DNA of 64,000 nucleotides, taken from the NCBI GenBank assembly GCA_944323885.1, contig CALUUD010000001.1:558001-622000 (forward strand). The letters are read 5' to 3'. A model generated the notes under the pieces. The model searched no databases, had not been told where the DNA came from, and was given only the letters and a program-made list of their open reading frames with translations. A program made the position numbers and the translations under genes. Positions 1 through 9,436 of this stretch are shown here, piece by piece. The DNA comes from an uncultured Helicobacteraceae bacterium (GTDB lineage Bacteria; Campylobacterota; Campylobacteria; Campylobacterales; Helicobacteraceae). Within the stretch, counting starts at the first letter, position 1. Every line of letters begins with the position of its first letter.

Positions 1-102
1 TACATACTAAAGTAGCATAAAAATTAAATTCCATGAAATTCCTTATTAAAAGTTTATAGAATTAATAATTATAACTTTATGTAGCTTATCATTTAATTTT
101 AT

Positions 103-146
103 TAAAAAAATATAACTCCAAGTATTAATTTACACTTAGAGTTATA
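103..146 (-). terminator. Rho-independent terminator of the first pseudopilin gene
   Basis: An inverted repeat (arms 111-123 and 134-146, one mismatch, loop of about 10 bases) lies just downstream of the pseudopilin stop codon on the minus strand. It is followed on that strand by a run of seven T (plus-strand A-run at 103-110). Hairpin plus T-run is the classic intrinsic terminator arrangement. Confidence 0.65.
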
Positions 147-165
147 TCGCAAGATAAAAAGTAGG

Positions 166-690
166 TTAGAACTTAACAGCTCCAGTTGTTGCAAGAGGTA
201 TTATTCTATTACTTCCACTTGGGTAAGAGTTCTTTAGTCCTTCACATAAAACTTTTCCATTATTACCAGCACCAGTCCCATTTGCAGCAGCCAATTTACT
301 AGGATCAAATATTAATTCACCTTTAGTAGCATCAATTTTCATAAAACCTGTTCCACCACATGCAACAATTTGTCCACCACTATTTGATACCACAACATTT
401 AATTCATCATTATTAGCATTCCATCTACCTCTATCTAATCCACCTGTATCTATCATCCATTCACCCCATCCAGCAAATCCTTGTGGTTGAGCTTGTGTAG
501 GATCTATATTTTCAGCAAAGATTCTTGCAGGAATTGCTTTCATTACGCTAGCAATGTCGCTTCTTAACATTGCAATTTGTGCATCAGTTCTTGTTGTTAC
601 AAATCTAGGAACAGCAACAGCTGCTAAAACTCCAAGAATTACTATAACAAATACTAATTCTATCATTGAAAAACCACTTCTTGTTTTCAT
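166..690 (-). CDS. Type IV pilin-like / type II pseudopilin protein
   Basis: This gene encodes a small exported protein of the type IV pilin/type II pseudopilin class. The N-terminus reads MKTRSGFSMIELVFVIVILG: a short basic leader, Gly6-Phe7 at the prepilin-peptidase cleavage point, Glu at +5 of the mature protein, then a single hydrophobic helix. The remaining 140 residues are a polar, Gly/Asn-rich head with two cysteines (IVACGG, KVLCEG) that could pair. The frame is open 15 codons further upstream, but the ATG at 690 is preferred. It has AAGGAC about eight bases upstream and gives the expected short leader. It appears monocistronic and ends at a terminator. In Campylobacter, pseudopilins serve a DNA-uptake (Cts) machine, so a competence role here is an inference. 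No assembly ATPase is nearby. Confidence 0.8.
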   Translation of the reverse strand: MKTRSGFSMIELVFVIVILGVLAAVAVPRFVTTRTDAQIAMLRSDIASVMKAIPARIFAENIDPTQAQPQGFAGWGEWMIDTGGLDRGRWNANNDELNVVVSNSGGQIVACGGTGFMKIDATKGELIFDPSKLAAANGTGAGNNGKVLCEGLKNSYPSGSNRIIPLATTGAVKF

Positions 691-804
691 AAATAAGTCC
701 TTTATAATATAATTAAAATCACCCTTTAAACCCAAAACTAAATTTAAAGTTAACGAATTGTAAATACATATCTCTTAATTCATACTTAAATATTAATAAT
801 TTAT

Positions 805-1890
805 TCAAAATTTATTATTTTTATATATTTTTTTTAAATATTTTATATTTGAGCTAGCATTTATTAATAGCATATCAGCAATGATTAACGCAAGCATGGA
901 TTCTGCCACTATACTACCGCGAATAGCTATGCATGGATCATGTCTACCCTTTAGAGTTAATATTGTTTCCTCATTGTGTGTTGATATGGTTTTTTGTGGT
1001 TTAAATATACTTGGTGTTGGTTTAAAATATGCTTTTATATTTATTGTATCGCCGTTGCTTATTCCTCCAAGTATTCCTCCGCTATTATTACTTAAGAATC
1101 CATTTTTACACATTTCATCATTATTTTGACTCCCAAGTATTTTTGATGATTCTATTCCATTGCCAATTTCAATTGCTTTTACTCCATTTAGTCCTAGCAT
1201 ATAATCACCAATAATAGAATCTAATTTATAATATAATGGCTCTCCAAGGCCAACAGGAACATTAAAAGCACTAATTAGTGCTACGCCACCTATGCTATCG
1301 TGATTTCTTTTTGCTTTTTGTATAGCTTCTTTTTGAATATTTTCTATATTTTTATCAAGACTATAAATTTCACTATTTATAGCATTATCAAAATCTATAT
1401 CTTTGCATTCTATTCCACCTATACTATATATCCCACTTCTTACTTTTATATTAAATTCATTTAATAACAATTTAGCAAATGCACCACTTGCTACTCTTGC
1501 TATACTTTCTCTTGCACTACTTCTTCCTCCCCCCCTATAATCTCTGATATCGTATTTATGAAAATATGTAAAATCTGCATGGCTAGGGCGAAATATATTT
1601 TTTATATTTTCATAATCTTTACTTTTTGCATTATTATTTTTTATAAATACCCCAATTGGAGCACCTGTAGTATATCCATCAAATACACCACTTAAAATTT
1701 CAACTATATCAGATTCTTTTCGCTGTGTAGAATATAGGTTTAAACCACCCTTTCTCCTATTTACTTCATTTTGTATAAAATTTGTATCTACTTTTATATT
1801 TGATGGCATACCATCTATCACACAACCAATCCCACTTCCATGAGATTCTCCAAATGTTGTTACTTTTAACATTTTGCCAAAAGTATTCAT
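805..1890 (-). CDS. aroC: Chorismate synthase
   Basis: Converts 5-enolpyruvylshikimate-3-phosphate to chorismate, the last common step towards aromatic amino acids and folate, using reduced FMN. All three family signatures are visible: [17 protein letters not shown] near residue 11, [20 protein letters not shown] near residue 118, and [11 protein letters not shown] towards the C-terminus. The length of 361 is normal for the family. The gene ends the minus-strand run LapB-like - rnhA - rnc - aroC, with three bases between rnc and aroC, so it is probably cotranscribed with rnc. The same order is found in H. pylori. Confidence 0.97.
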   Translation of the reverse strand: MNTFGKMLKVTTFGESHGSGIGCVIDGMPSNIKVDTNFIQNEVNRRKGGLNLYSTQRKESDIVEILSGVFDGYTTGAPIGVFIKNNNAKSKDYENIKNIFRPSHADFTYFHKYDIRDYRGGGRSSARESIARVASGAFAKLLLNEFNIKVRSGIYSIGGIECKDIDFDNAINSEIYSLDKNIENIQKEAIQKAKRNHDSIGGVALISAFNVPVGLGEPLYYKLDSIIGDYMLGLNGVKAIEIGNGIESSKILGSQNNDEMCKNGFLSNNSGGILGGISNGDTINIKAYFKPTPSIFKPQKTISTHNEETILTLKGRHDPCIAIRGSIVAESMLALIIADMLLINASSNIKYLKKIYKNNKF

Positions 1891-1893
1891 ATT

Positions 1894-2607
1894 TTATATT
1901 CCCTTTTTTAATTTTTCGTAAGCCACTTTCGCACAAGCTTGTTCTGCTTCTTTTTTGCTTCTTCCATTCTCTATTGCATACTCCATACCATTTATTATTA
2001 TTTTTATTTTAAAAATCTTATTATGATCTGGGCCACTTGAATCTATTAATTCATATTCTGGTATTTCGCCACAAATACTTTGTGTAAGTTCTTGAAGTAG
2101 AGTCTTGTAATCTTTAAATAACATCTCAGGATCAATTGTTTTATATACTTTGTCTATTAACATGTAGCTTATTTTTTTTGCATGATTTATGTTACTATCT
2201 AGGTATATTGCACCAATTAATGCTTCTAGTGCATTTGATAATATTGAAGGTTTATCTCTGCCTTTATTTTTGATTTCTGCATTTGAAATAAATAGATAAT
2301 GTCCTAGCTTTATTGCCCTTGCAAGTTTTGCAAAGCTTGCTTCATTGACCATACTTGCACGTAGTTTTGTTAAGTTTCCTTCACTGCTTTTTGGTAATTT
2401 CTTAAAAACATATTCACCAATTAATAAATCAAGCACAGCATCACCTAGAAATTCTAATCTTTCATTATTGCTAGTTTTGTTATAACTTTTATGTGTCAAG
2501 GCTTCTATTAACAATGATTTATCTTTAAAATAGTATTTTATGTTATTTTGCAATTTTTCTAACATCTCTTTATTGCATTCATATAATTCATAATTATTAC
2601 TTATCAT
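1894..2607 (-). CDS. rnc: Ribonuclease III
   Basis: Double-strand-specific endoribonuclease that processes rRNA precursors and structured mRNAs. The catalytic signature NERLEFLGDAVLD lies at residues 48-60, and the second acidic cluster (NALEALIGAIYLD) follows about 65 residues later. A C-terminal double-stranded-RNA-binding domain covers roughly residues 165-235 (YELIDSSGPDHNKIFKI, then a Lys/Ala-rich helix). Length 237 is typical. Its start overlaps the end of rnhA by 11 bases, which implies translational coupling. Confidence 0.97.
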   Translation of the reverse strand: MISNNYELYECNKEMLEKLQNNIKYYFKDKSLLIEALTHKSYNKTSNNERLEFLGDAVLDLLIGEYVFKKLPKSSEGNLTKLRASMVNEASFAKLARAIKLGHYLFISNAEIKNKGRDKPSILSNALEALIGAIYLDSNINHAKKISYMLIDKVYKTIDPEMLFKDYKTLLQELTQSICGEIPEYELIDSSGPDHNKIFKIKIIINGMEYAIENGRSKKEAEQACAKVAYEKLKKGI

Positions 2608-3055
2608 CTATTTCCTTTGTAATAGAATCTCTTAGATTTTCTGCCTCTTTTCTAGCTAACATATCACATAATTCATTTTCTTTATGCCCATCATGACCTT
2701 TTATCCAAGTAGCTCTTATATTATGATTTTTAGCTAATGATATATATTCTTTCCATAAATCTAAGTTTTTAACATTTTTAAAATCTTTTTTTATCCAAGT
2801 ATTAAGCCAAGAATTTATAGATTCGCATACATATTTAGAATCGCTTATTATTTCTATATTGCAAGGCTCTTTAACTATTTTAAGCGCCTCTATAACTGCT
2901 ATTAATTCCATTCTATTATTTGTAGTATCATAGGCACTTCCCTTGATAATTTTTTCTATAGATTTATATCTTAATATTGAACAATAACCGCCGTGATTAT
3001 TTTTTTTATGGTTATTTAATGAAGAGCCATCAGAGTATATAGTTATATTTTTCAT
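2597..3055 (-). CDS. rnhA: Ribonuclease HI
   Basis: Degrades the RNA strand of RNA-DNA hybrids. The catalytic residues expected from the E. coli enzyme are visible: Asp9 in IYSDGSS, Glu50 in NNRMEL, Asp72 in ISDSKYV, and His121 and Asp131 in KGHDGHKENELCD. Length 152 matches the family. The gene overlaps its neighbours on both sides (26 bases with the upstream TPR gene, 11 with rnc), as expected of a compact operon. Confidence 0.97.
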   Translation of the reverse strand: MKNITIYSDGSSLNNHKKNNHGGYCSILRYKSIEKIIKGSAYDTTNNRMELIAVIEALKIVKEPCNIEIISDSKYVCESINSWLNTWIKKDFKNVKNLDLWKEYISLAKNHNIRATWIKGHDGHKENELCDMLARKEAENLRDSITKEIDDK

Positions 3056-4070
3056 TATTTGCTTCCATGATTTCTAATACTAAATGTATTCCACCTATCT
3101 CTGCACAAGTTGGACATCTAAATATTTCAAATGGATATATTCCTTGACAATAGCTACATTTGTATTTAAACCCCAAGTCTCCAACTTTATTAGAATATTT
3201 ATTTATCACCCTTAAGGTTTCAAGTTCAAAAATATCACATTCTATATCATCACATATTATGCCCTTGGCACGATATACATCTGCAACTTGTTTGTTAATT
3301 TTAATTTGATCAATTGGAGGATTATTAATATTCCACAATATATCAATATAGTTAATAATATCATTGCTATCACAGATAAGATCCCAGAATCTTTGAATAT
3401 TATATGTTTTAAAATAATTGAGTACTATTTTCTTTGTAATTTTACTTTTTTTATTAATATTTAAAATTTCCACTTCACGCTCATTTAGTGGCATTAAACT
3501 ATCATTGATTAGGATCAAAATTTGTATATATTTTTTTACTTCATCTACTTTTTCATCAAGTTCTTCAAGACAAGATACTACAGATAGTGCATTTTTATAT
3601 TCACCTAATATTTCATATGTTTGAACTAGTAGTAACAATACTTTTGTATTTCTTGGGTTGTGTTTTAATATTTCAATAAATATATTTTTGGCTCTTTGCA
3701 TAAATCCAGCTTTATAATATGCTATTCCAAGGAGTTCTAAAATTTGAATTTTTTCTCCTAAATTTTGTGTTTTATCTAATATTGTTAGATACATTTTTAT
3801 TGCTTCACCAAAATTACCATTTGTTACATATATATTTGCAATAAAAGTGAATGTAGATGCAGGATATTTGGAAGTATCTAATAAACTGCCTATATTTTCA
3901 TCAGTTCCATAATTTTCAAAATTTTTTGCAAAGTCACTTAAACTTTGCTGTTTTATTTTTTGTTTGTAACGATTCTTTGTATAGTCAGCTATCGCAACTA
4001 AAGTAATAATTGCAATAATTATAATAATGCTAAATAGTGGATCTTTGTATATGATTGAGAAATAATCCAA
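3030..4070 (-). CDS. LapB/YciM-like membrane-anchored TPR protein with zinc-ribbon tail
   Basis: A 346-residue protein with one N-terminal membrane helix (about residues 12-30), then a basic stop-transfer segment. Helical repeats with TPR character follow, best seen around residues 70-190 (for example AYYKAGFMQRAKNIFIEILKHNP). The tail carries paired cysteines at about 305/308 and 319/322 (CSYC, then CPTC), like a rubredoxin-type metal site. This order of helix, TPRs and C-terminal CxxC pairs is that of LapB (YciM), which in enterobacteria anchors the FtsH-LpxC control of lipid A synthesis. The H. pylori gene at the same place is usually called hypothetical, so the LapB assignment rests on architecture. 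It heads the rnhA-rnc-aroC operon. Confidence 0.75.
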   Translation of the reverse strand: MDYFSIIYKDPLFSIIIIIAIITLVAIADYTKNRYKQKIKQQSLSDFAKNFENYGTDENIGSLLDTSKYPASTFTFIANIYVTNGNFGEAIKMYLTILDKTQNLGEKIQILELLGIAYYKAGFMQRAKNIFIEILKHNPRNTKVLLLLVQTYEILGEYKNALSVVSCLEELDEKVDEVKKYIQILILINDSLMPLNEREVEILNINKKSKITKKIVLNYFKTYNIQRFWDLICDSNDIINYIDILWNINNPPIDQIKINKQVADVYRAKGIICDDIECDIFELETLRVINKYSNKVGDLGFKYKCSYCQGIYPFEIFRCPTCAEIGGIHLVLEIMEANNEKYNYIL

Positions 4071-4133
4071 AACTATCTCCAGTTATAAAAATTATTGCAT
4101 TATATCTAAAGTGGTTTATTTGTTATGATAAAT

Positions 4134-4163
4134 AATATATGTGGCTTTAAAGCCACATATATT
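4134..4163 (-). terminator. Perfect 30-bp palindrome, terminator of tpx
   Basis: A gapless palindrome abuts the tpx stop codon: each 15-base arm is an exact complement, with core GTGGCTTTAAAGCCAC. The RNA would form a stem of about 13 pairs closed by a UUAA loop. The minus-strand sequence after it is T-rich but lacks a long uninterrupted T-run, so termination is likely but less certain than for a canonical site. Confidence 0.6.
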
Positions 4164-4661
4164 TTATTTTATAGCAGCTAAAGCAGCGTCATAATTTGGT
4201 TCATTTGTTATTTCATCACATAATTCTACATAGATTACCTTACCTTCTTTATTTACTATGATAACAGCTCTTGCAAGCAATCCTTCTAATGCAGAATCAT
4301 CTATTAATAGTCCGTATGCTTTACCAAATTCTTTCTTTGCAAAATCACTTAATGTATTTATGTTGTTTATTTCATTTGTTGAACAAAATCTTTCTTGTGC
4401 AAATGGTAAATCCATAGATACTACATTTACCTCTACATTACTTAAACTTGCAGCATTTTTATTAAATGTTTTTGCCTGAATTGAGCACACAGGCGTATCA
4501 AGACTTGGAACTACATTTATTATTTGTATTTTATCTTTTTTCCCGCCAACTTGAACATTGCTTAAATCTCTAGCTTTTAGCATTATTGATGGTGCTTCAT
4601 CGCCTACTTTTATTTGATTTCCATATAGTTTTACTTCATTACCTTTAAATTTTACTGACAT
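4164..4661 (-). CDS. tpx: Thiol peroxidase (Tpx-type peroxiredoxin)
   Basis: Thioredoxin-dependent reduction of hydrogen peroxide and organic hydroperoxides, periplasmic or cytoplasmic depending on species. No signal peptide is seen here. The peroxidatic cysteine is Cys59 in PSLDTPVCS and the resolving cysteine is Cys93 in ERFCS, the spacing typical of atypical two-Cys Tpx enzymes. Length 165 is normal. The gene is monocistronic: it has its own AAGGA ribosome-binding site, a good TATAAT box and a terminator palindrome immediately downstream. A divergent PIN-PhoH gene shares the upstream region. Confidence 0.96.
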   Translation of the reverse strand: MSVKFKGNEVKLYGNQIKVGDEAPSIMLKARDLSNVQVGGKKDKIQIINVVPSLDTPVCSIQAKTFNKNAASLSNVEVNVVSMDLPFAQERFCSTNEINNINTLSDFAKKEFGKAYGLLIDDSALEGLLARAVIIVNKEGKVIYVELCDEITNEPNYDAALAAIK

Positions 4662-4701
4662 AATTTATTCCTTTTATTAATTGTTTTATTTTGAGTGTAA
4701 G

Positions 4702-4707
4702 ATTATA
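4702..4707 (-). promoter_or_regulatory. -10 box of the tpx promoter
   Basis: On the minus strand an exact TATAAT lies 41 bases upstream of the tpx ATG. It is preceded by AT-rich sequence rather than a clear -35 box, which is usual for sigma-70 promoters in Campylobacterota. An AAGGA site follows before the start codon. Confidence 0.6.
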
Positions 4708-4753
4708 ATTAAAAACATATTCAAAAACTCATAAATATTACAAGGATTCCAAT

Positions 4754-6148
4754 TTGGGTAGAAAAAAATATCTTTTAGATACATCTATAATTTTAGATGA
4801 TATTGAAAATTTAATATATTTATATCAGGATGGTGAAAATGATATTTTTATTTCAGAAGTTGTATTAGAAGAATTAGATAAGAAAAAAGATTTTCAAAAT
4901 GAACTTGGTTATTTTAGCAGGGAGTTTTTTCGTGCCATTAATTCAAATGATATGGCACAAAATCAATGTTATTCTATGTTAGATGATGTTATTTATAAGA
5001 TGAATTTTAAAAATAAAACAATAGAAATGCCCATTTTTGTTGTATATCGACCAAAATATAAAACACAGAATCTAGATTATGGCTTAAATGACAGTAGAAT
5101 ATTAGAGATTGCAAAGGATTATAATTTTATATTACTTACAAATGATATATCATTGAAGATAAAAGCATTGTCACAAGGCGTAAAAGCAGAATCTATATTT
5201 AGAAATATGGTTGAAAATCCAAGTGATATAGATTTTTTATTTAAATTAAATTTGCATAAAGATTCTAGTTTAACTGATTTAGAAAATAGCAGTTCTTTTA
5301 ATATGTTAAAAAATTGGAGCATCATTGAACTTCTTGAAGAAGATAACACAGATAATTCCCTTTACTTAACAGGAAAGAAAAGGTTTGGCTTTAAAATTAA
5401 TGGAAAATTTGAGGAGCAAAATCTTGACTTAATTGTTGAAGAAAATTCACCATATATACGACCAATAAACCTTGAGCAAAAATTGCTATATGCATTGCTT
5501 ATTAATCCAAAAAATAAAGTAAGCATAGTTACAGGTAGTACTGGTAGCGGTAAAACTCTTATAACCTTGCAAGCTGGATTAACATTGGTTAAAAAAGGTA
5601 TTGTAGATGGTATTGTTTATATGAGAAATACTATTACTTCAAATGATAAAGAAGCAGAGCTTGGTTATAGAAAAGGTGATGAAAATCAAAAATTGAGTTA
5701 CTTTATGTATCCATTATATAGTGCTATTAATTTCACAATTGATAAACTTCAAGAGAGTTCACTTGCAAAACGAATAGAATACAATGGTGATGTAAATACT
5801 ATAGAAAAACGAGATGTAACAGATTATTTTATTAAAAAGCATAATATTGAGATAATGGATATAGCACATGCAAGAGGTGTAAGCATAGCAAGAAAATTTG
5901 TGATTTTTGATGAAGCACAAAATGCCCAAGATTCTACTATTAAATTAATTGGCACTCGTATAGCACAGGATTGCAAAATTGTATTTTTAGGTGATTGGAA
6001 GCAGATAGATCATCCATATCTAAGTAAGTTTAGAAATGGTGCAGTTACAATGTTGCAAAAAGCACAAAATAGCGATTTTGTAAGTGGTATTCAACTTAAA
6101 AATACAATTAGAAGTGATATTGCACAATGGTTTGAAGAGAATATGTGA
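4754..6148 (+). CDS. PIN domain-PhoH ATPase fusion protein
   Basis: Residues 5-150 form a PIN-type nuclease fold with the expected scattered acidic residues (LLDTSIILDD at 7-16, VLEELD near 37, NDSRILEIA near 112, LLTND near 127). Residues 240-464 form a PhoH-type P-loop ATPase: Walker A GSTGSGKT at 261-268 and Walker B FVIFDEAQ at 382-388. The family (PhoH2/YlaK type) is thought to couple RNA unwinding to cleavage. The start is TTG with AAGGA seven bases upstream; no ATG gives a complete PIN domain. The gene is divergent from tpx and stops one base before the convergent ThiD2-like gene. Confidence 0.9.
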   Translation: MGRKKYLLDTSIILDDIENLIYLYQDGENDIFISEVVLEELDKKKDFQNELGYFSREFFRAINSNDMAQNQCYSMLDDVIYKMNFKNKTIEMPIFVVYRPKYKTQNLDYGLNDSRILEIAKDYNFILLTNDISLKIKALSQGVKAESIFRNMVENPSDIDFLFKLNLHKDSSLTDLENSSSFNMLKNWSIIELLEEDNTDNSLYLTGKKRFGFKINGKFEEQNLDLIVEENSPYIRPINLEQKLLYALLINPKNKVSIVTGSTGSGKTLITLQAGLTLVKKGIVDGIVYMRNTITSNDKEAELGYRKGDENQKLSYFMYPLYSAINFTIDKLQESSLAKRIEYNGDVNTIEKRDVTDYFIKKHNIEIMDIAHARGVSIARKFVIFDEAQNAQDSTIKLIGTRIAQDCKIVFLGDWKQIDHPYLSKFRNGAVTMLQKAQNSDFVSGIQLKNTIRSDIAQWFEENM

Positions 6149-6535
6149 TTATTGTGTTAACTGTGTAAAATATTCTATTTCTATATCATACAATTCATAT
6201 CTAATATGTTTAAAATCAATATAATTTCCAATGTTTTTGTCTAATTTTAGTATTTCCTCCAATACTCTTGCACTTTCTTGGGCGCGCTTAAAATTTGCAA
6301 TAGCAATATCATTTAAACTATCACGCCTTTCCTCACTTTTATTACTTTGTTTTGATACATCATTTTTAATATCTCTAGAGTATAGTAGAGTGGTATTTAT
6401 TCTTGCTTTATGTCTAATATCTTTTAGCTTTTTAGAAAGATTCTGATTGTTTAGGGAATATCGCGCTATATCTTCTACTACGCGTATTCCTTCTTTTAGT
6501 CTATTTAAATTAGCATCTAATATTCTATATATCAT
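6149..6535 (-). CDS. Standalone ThiD2-type domain protein (putative HMP-phosphate kinase)
   Basis: A 128-residue all-helical protein starting RILDANLNRLKEGIRVVED, the hallmark of the ThiD2 domain. In several bacteria this domain is fused to the front of thiamine-phosphate synthase ThiE, and it has been shown there to phosphorylate hydroxymethylpyrimidine phosphate. A second conserved helix (NFKRAQESARVLEEILK) is also visible. Here the domain is a separate gene whose ATG overlaps the stop of the upstream Bax-inhibitor-type gene by four bases (ATGA). No other thiamin gene is close. The kinase function is taken from the family and is not shown by the sequence alone. Confidence 0.7.
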   Translation of the reverse strand: MIYRILDANLNRLKEGIRVVEDIARYSLNNQNLSKKLKDIRHKARINTTLLYSRDIKNDVSKQSNKSEERRDSLNDIAIANFKRAQESARVLEEILKLDKNIGNYIDFKHIRYELYDIEIEYFTQLTQ

Positions 6536-7218
6536 TCTTTATTTGCTGATAATAATTGCAATAGAGAGATAAATAGATTTAAAACATCTAAATATAAACT
6601 AATTGCAGCCATTACTGGGCTATCATATCTCCCTCTTATTATATTTTGTGTATCATATGCTATATACAAGCTGAATATAACAGCTCCAACTGCAGCTATT
6701 ATTACTTGAAGTAACGGACTCCCTAAAAATAGATTTACCAAGCTAGCAATTACTATAACAATTAATGCTACAAATAGCATTTTGCCCATATTTGCTAAAT
6801 CTTTTGTAGTTTTTAGTGCAAAAAATGACATAACACCAAATATAATTGTTGTCATCAATAATGCTTGAGCTACTATTGATGCTCCGCCCTTTAGGCTTAA
6901 TATACTAGCAAGTAATGGAACCAATGTAACGCCTGTAATGAAAGTGAAAGCAAATAACAGCATTACATTTACAACTGGTTTTGACTTAAAGAACATTAAC
7001 CCAAATAATAGCGCAAATTCTAATACAACAAGACCAATGAATACAGGCATAGTCATATATTGCACAAATCCCATTCCAATATAAGCACCAATTGTCGCAA
7101 ACAATACTGATGCTGCAAAGAATTTGTAAGTCTGTTTTACAAAATTCACAAGTGCATTTTCACTAGTCTCAAATGCAATATCAGCACTGCTAGTGTAGTT
7201 TCTATCATATAAAGACAT
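6532..7218 (-). CDS. Bax inhibitor-1/YccA family integral membrane protein
   Basis: A 228-residue polytopic protein with about seven hydrophobic segments. A polar N-terminus (DRNYTSSADIAFETSENALV) is followed by helices from about residue 30 onwards. The last segments contain the family pattern IAYDTQNIIRGRY and then SLYLDVLNLFISLLQLL. These match the bacterial Bax inhibitor-1/YccA group, whose best known members interact with FtsH or act as pH-sensitive leak channels. The exact role in Helicobacter is unknown. It is translationally coupled to the ThiD2-like gene. Confidence 0.9.
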   Translation of the reverse strand: MSLYDRNYTSSADIAFETSENALVNFVKQTYKFFAASVLFATIGAYIGMGFVQYMTMPVFIGLVVLEFALLFGLMFFKSKPVVNVMLLFAFTFITGVTLVPLLASILSLKGGASIVAQALLMTTIIFGVMSFFALKTTKDLANMGKMLFVALIVIVIASLVNLFLGSPLLQVIIAAVGAVIFSLYIAYDTQNIIRGRYDSPVMAAISLYLDVLNLFISLLQLLSANKE

Positions 7219-7277
7219 TTAAATCTCCTTATTATTTTTGATATATATTATTATACTATGATATTATGATTTTTCAA

Positions 7278-9422
7278 TTATGCCTTATTTAATCTCATTG
7301 AATTTAATACTACACTAATTGAGCTAAGCCCCATAGCAACCCCTGCAATCATAGGGTTAAGCGATATATTTATCCCAAATATATATGGTATGCCAAGTGC
7401 TATTGGTATGGCACATATATTATAAATAAATGCAAATGCAAGATTTTCTTTTATATTTATGATAGTTTTTTTAGATAATATAATTGCATTATAAATATTA
7501 TTTAAATTTGAGTTTAATAATAAAATATCTGCTTGTTTTATTGCTATATCATTTGCAATTGATAAGGAAATGCCAATATCCGCTTTTTTTAGTGCTAGCA
7601 CATCATTTATTCCATCTCCGATAAATGCTACTTTTTTATTTTCATTTTGAAGATTTTCAATAAATGCTAATTTTTCATCTGGTAGTTGTGAATAGTAATA
7701 TTTTTTTATTCCACATTCATCTGCTATTTTTTTTACACATTCTTTAGTGTCACCACTTAATATAATGCTTTGTATATTTATAGATTCTAGATTTGATATA
7801 AGCTCTTTAGCATTACCCCTTATCTTATCACTTACTTCAAATATAGCACATACTATATCATCTATCGATATATATATTAATGTATTAGTAGAATCTATAA
7901 GTTCAGAATCTAAATTTATAAATTTTGCATTTCCTATTTTTATGGTTTTTCCATTTATATTACCTTTTATTCCACTTCCTATTGTTGTTTGTATATCTGA
8001 TACTTGCAAATTTTTGTCTATATCAAAGCCTGATATGTATGAGGTGATAGCTTGTGCTATTATATGCTCACTTTTGTGTTCTATTGCATAAATATATGAT
8101 AAAAGTTCATTTTTATCTATTTTTTTCTTATCAATAAAATTTATAACTTCTACATTTCCAGTTGTTATTGTTCCTGTTTTGTCAAATACTACTACATCTA
8201 TTTTAGATAGATTTTCTAAACTTTCTCCACTTTTAAAATATATAGCTTGTTTTGATGCTTTATTTGTAGCTATTAAAATACTAAGTGGTGTAGCAAGTCC
8301 AAGGGCACAAGGGCAAGATATAAGCAATGTAGAGGTTAATATAATAAATGAAAAATGAAGATCACCCTTTGCTAGATACCATAAAACTGCTCCAATTGTT
8401 GCAATAATGATCACAATAGGCACAAAATACGCAGATATGATATCAGCTATTCTTGCAATTGGAGCTTTTTTTATTCCTTGCATTAGATGAATTATTTTTC
8501 CTATTGTTGAATCTAGTGTTTTAGTGGTTACTTTTAATAAAAATTGTTCTCCATAATTTATACTTCCACTTAGTATAGTTTCTCCTTGTTTTTTATATAC
8601 TCTTTTACTCTCACCAGTTATCAAGCTTGTATCAAGAATGCATTGATTATCCAATAAGATTCCATCAAGACTTACCATGGAGCCTTTTGGTATAGCAATA
8701 ATATCGTCTATATTAATATCTTCTATGTTTTTTTGTATGGTTGTATTATTTTCATATTGTAGAGCTGTTTTTGGTGCTAGGTTTATAAGAGATTCTATGG
8801 CACTTTTTGCATTATTTGTTGCATTGTGTTCTAATTTCTTACCTAACATTATAACTGCAATAATAACACCAGCACTTTCAAAATATATGTTATGCAATAA
8901 AGAATCAATATTTCCAGTTATATATAAGATTAACATATAAATACTATATATTATAGCAGAGCTGCTACCAAGCATAACAAGGGAGTCCATATTTGGTATC
9001 ATTTTAACTAATGATAAAAATCCTTTTTTGTATATTTGTGAGCCTGCATAGAGTATAGGTAATATTAATATCATTTGTATTGCGCATATTAACAATTCAT
9101 TGTTTATATGGAAAAACATACTTCCCATTGATATTATAAATAATGGAATTGCAAATATAATGGCTATTATGTATTTTTCATTTTTTTTATTGTTTGTAAT
9201 TTCGTTTTTATTGATATATGCTTTGTATCCAAGCTTTTCTATTTGATTTATTATATCTTCTGTATTTGCTAGATTCTCATCATATATTATAAAGGCTTTT
9301 GCATTTATTAAATCTACTTCAATTTTATTTATAAATATTTTTCTAGATAACGATCTCTCAATAGAGCCAGAACAAGCAGTGCAGCTCATTCCTTCGATTT
9401 TTAATCTTATTTCTTTCATCAT
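7278..9422 (-). CDS. copA: Copper-exporting P1B-type ATPase
   Basis: Pumps Cu(I) out of the cytoplasm. One N-terminal heavy-metal-associated domain carries the CxxC site (GMSCTAC, Cys14 and Cys17). Then come paired membrane helices, the actuator motif TGES at 269-272, the copper-selective transmembrane motif CPCALG at 370-375, the phosphorylation site DKTGT at 414-418 and the hinge GDGIND near residue 600. Length 714 is usual for Helicobacter CopA. Two consecutive ATGs follow a GGGAT site and either could be used. It sits 14 bases after an outer-membrane protein gene. The small chaperone gene copP found beside copA in H. pylori is not seen here. Confidence 0.95.
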   Translation of the reverse strand: MMKEIRLKIEGMSCTACSGSIERSLSRKIFINKIEVDLINAKAFIIYDENLANTEDIINQIEKLGYKAYINKNEITNNKKNEKYIIAIIFAIPLFIISMGSMFFHINNELLICAIQMILILPILYAGSQIYKKGFLSLVKMIPNMDSLVMLGSSSAIIYSIYMLILYITGNIDSLLHNIYFESAGVIIAVIMLGKKLEHNATNNAKSAIESLINLAPKTALQYENNTTIQKNIEDINIDDIIAIPKGSMVSLDGILLDNQCILDTSLITGESKRVYKKQGETILSGSINYGEQFLLKVTTKTLDSTIGKIIHLMQGIKKAPIARIADIISAYFVPIVIIIATIGAVLWYLAKGDLHFSFIILTSTLLISCPCALGLATPLSILIATNKASKQAIYFKSGESLENLSKIDVVVFDKTGTITTGNVEVINFIDKKKIDKNELLSYIYAIEHKSEHIIAQAITSYISGFDIDKNLQVSDIQTTIGSGIKGNINGKTIKIGNAKFINLDSELIDSTNTLIYISIDDIVCAIFEVSDKIRGNAKELISNLESINIQSIILSGDTKECVKKIADECGIKKYYYSQLPDEKLAFIENLQNENKKVAFIGDGINDVLALKKADIGISLSIANDIAIKQADILLLNSNLNNIYNAIILSKKTIINIKENLAFAFIYNICAIPIALGIPYIFGINISLNPMIAGVAMGLSSISVVLNSMRLNKA

Positions 9423-9436
9423 TATCCCAGCAAGTA

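Noticed and set aside
881-1214. Long open frames on the plus strand opposite aroC and other genes
   Set aside because: They are antisense to clear conserved genes, have no ribosome-binding sites and encode low-complexity hydrophobic sequence.
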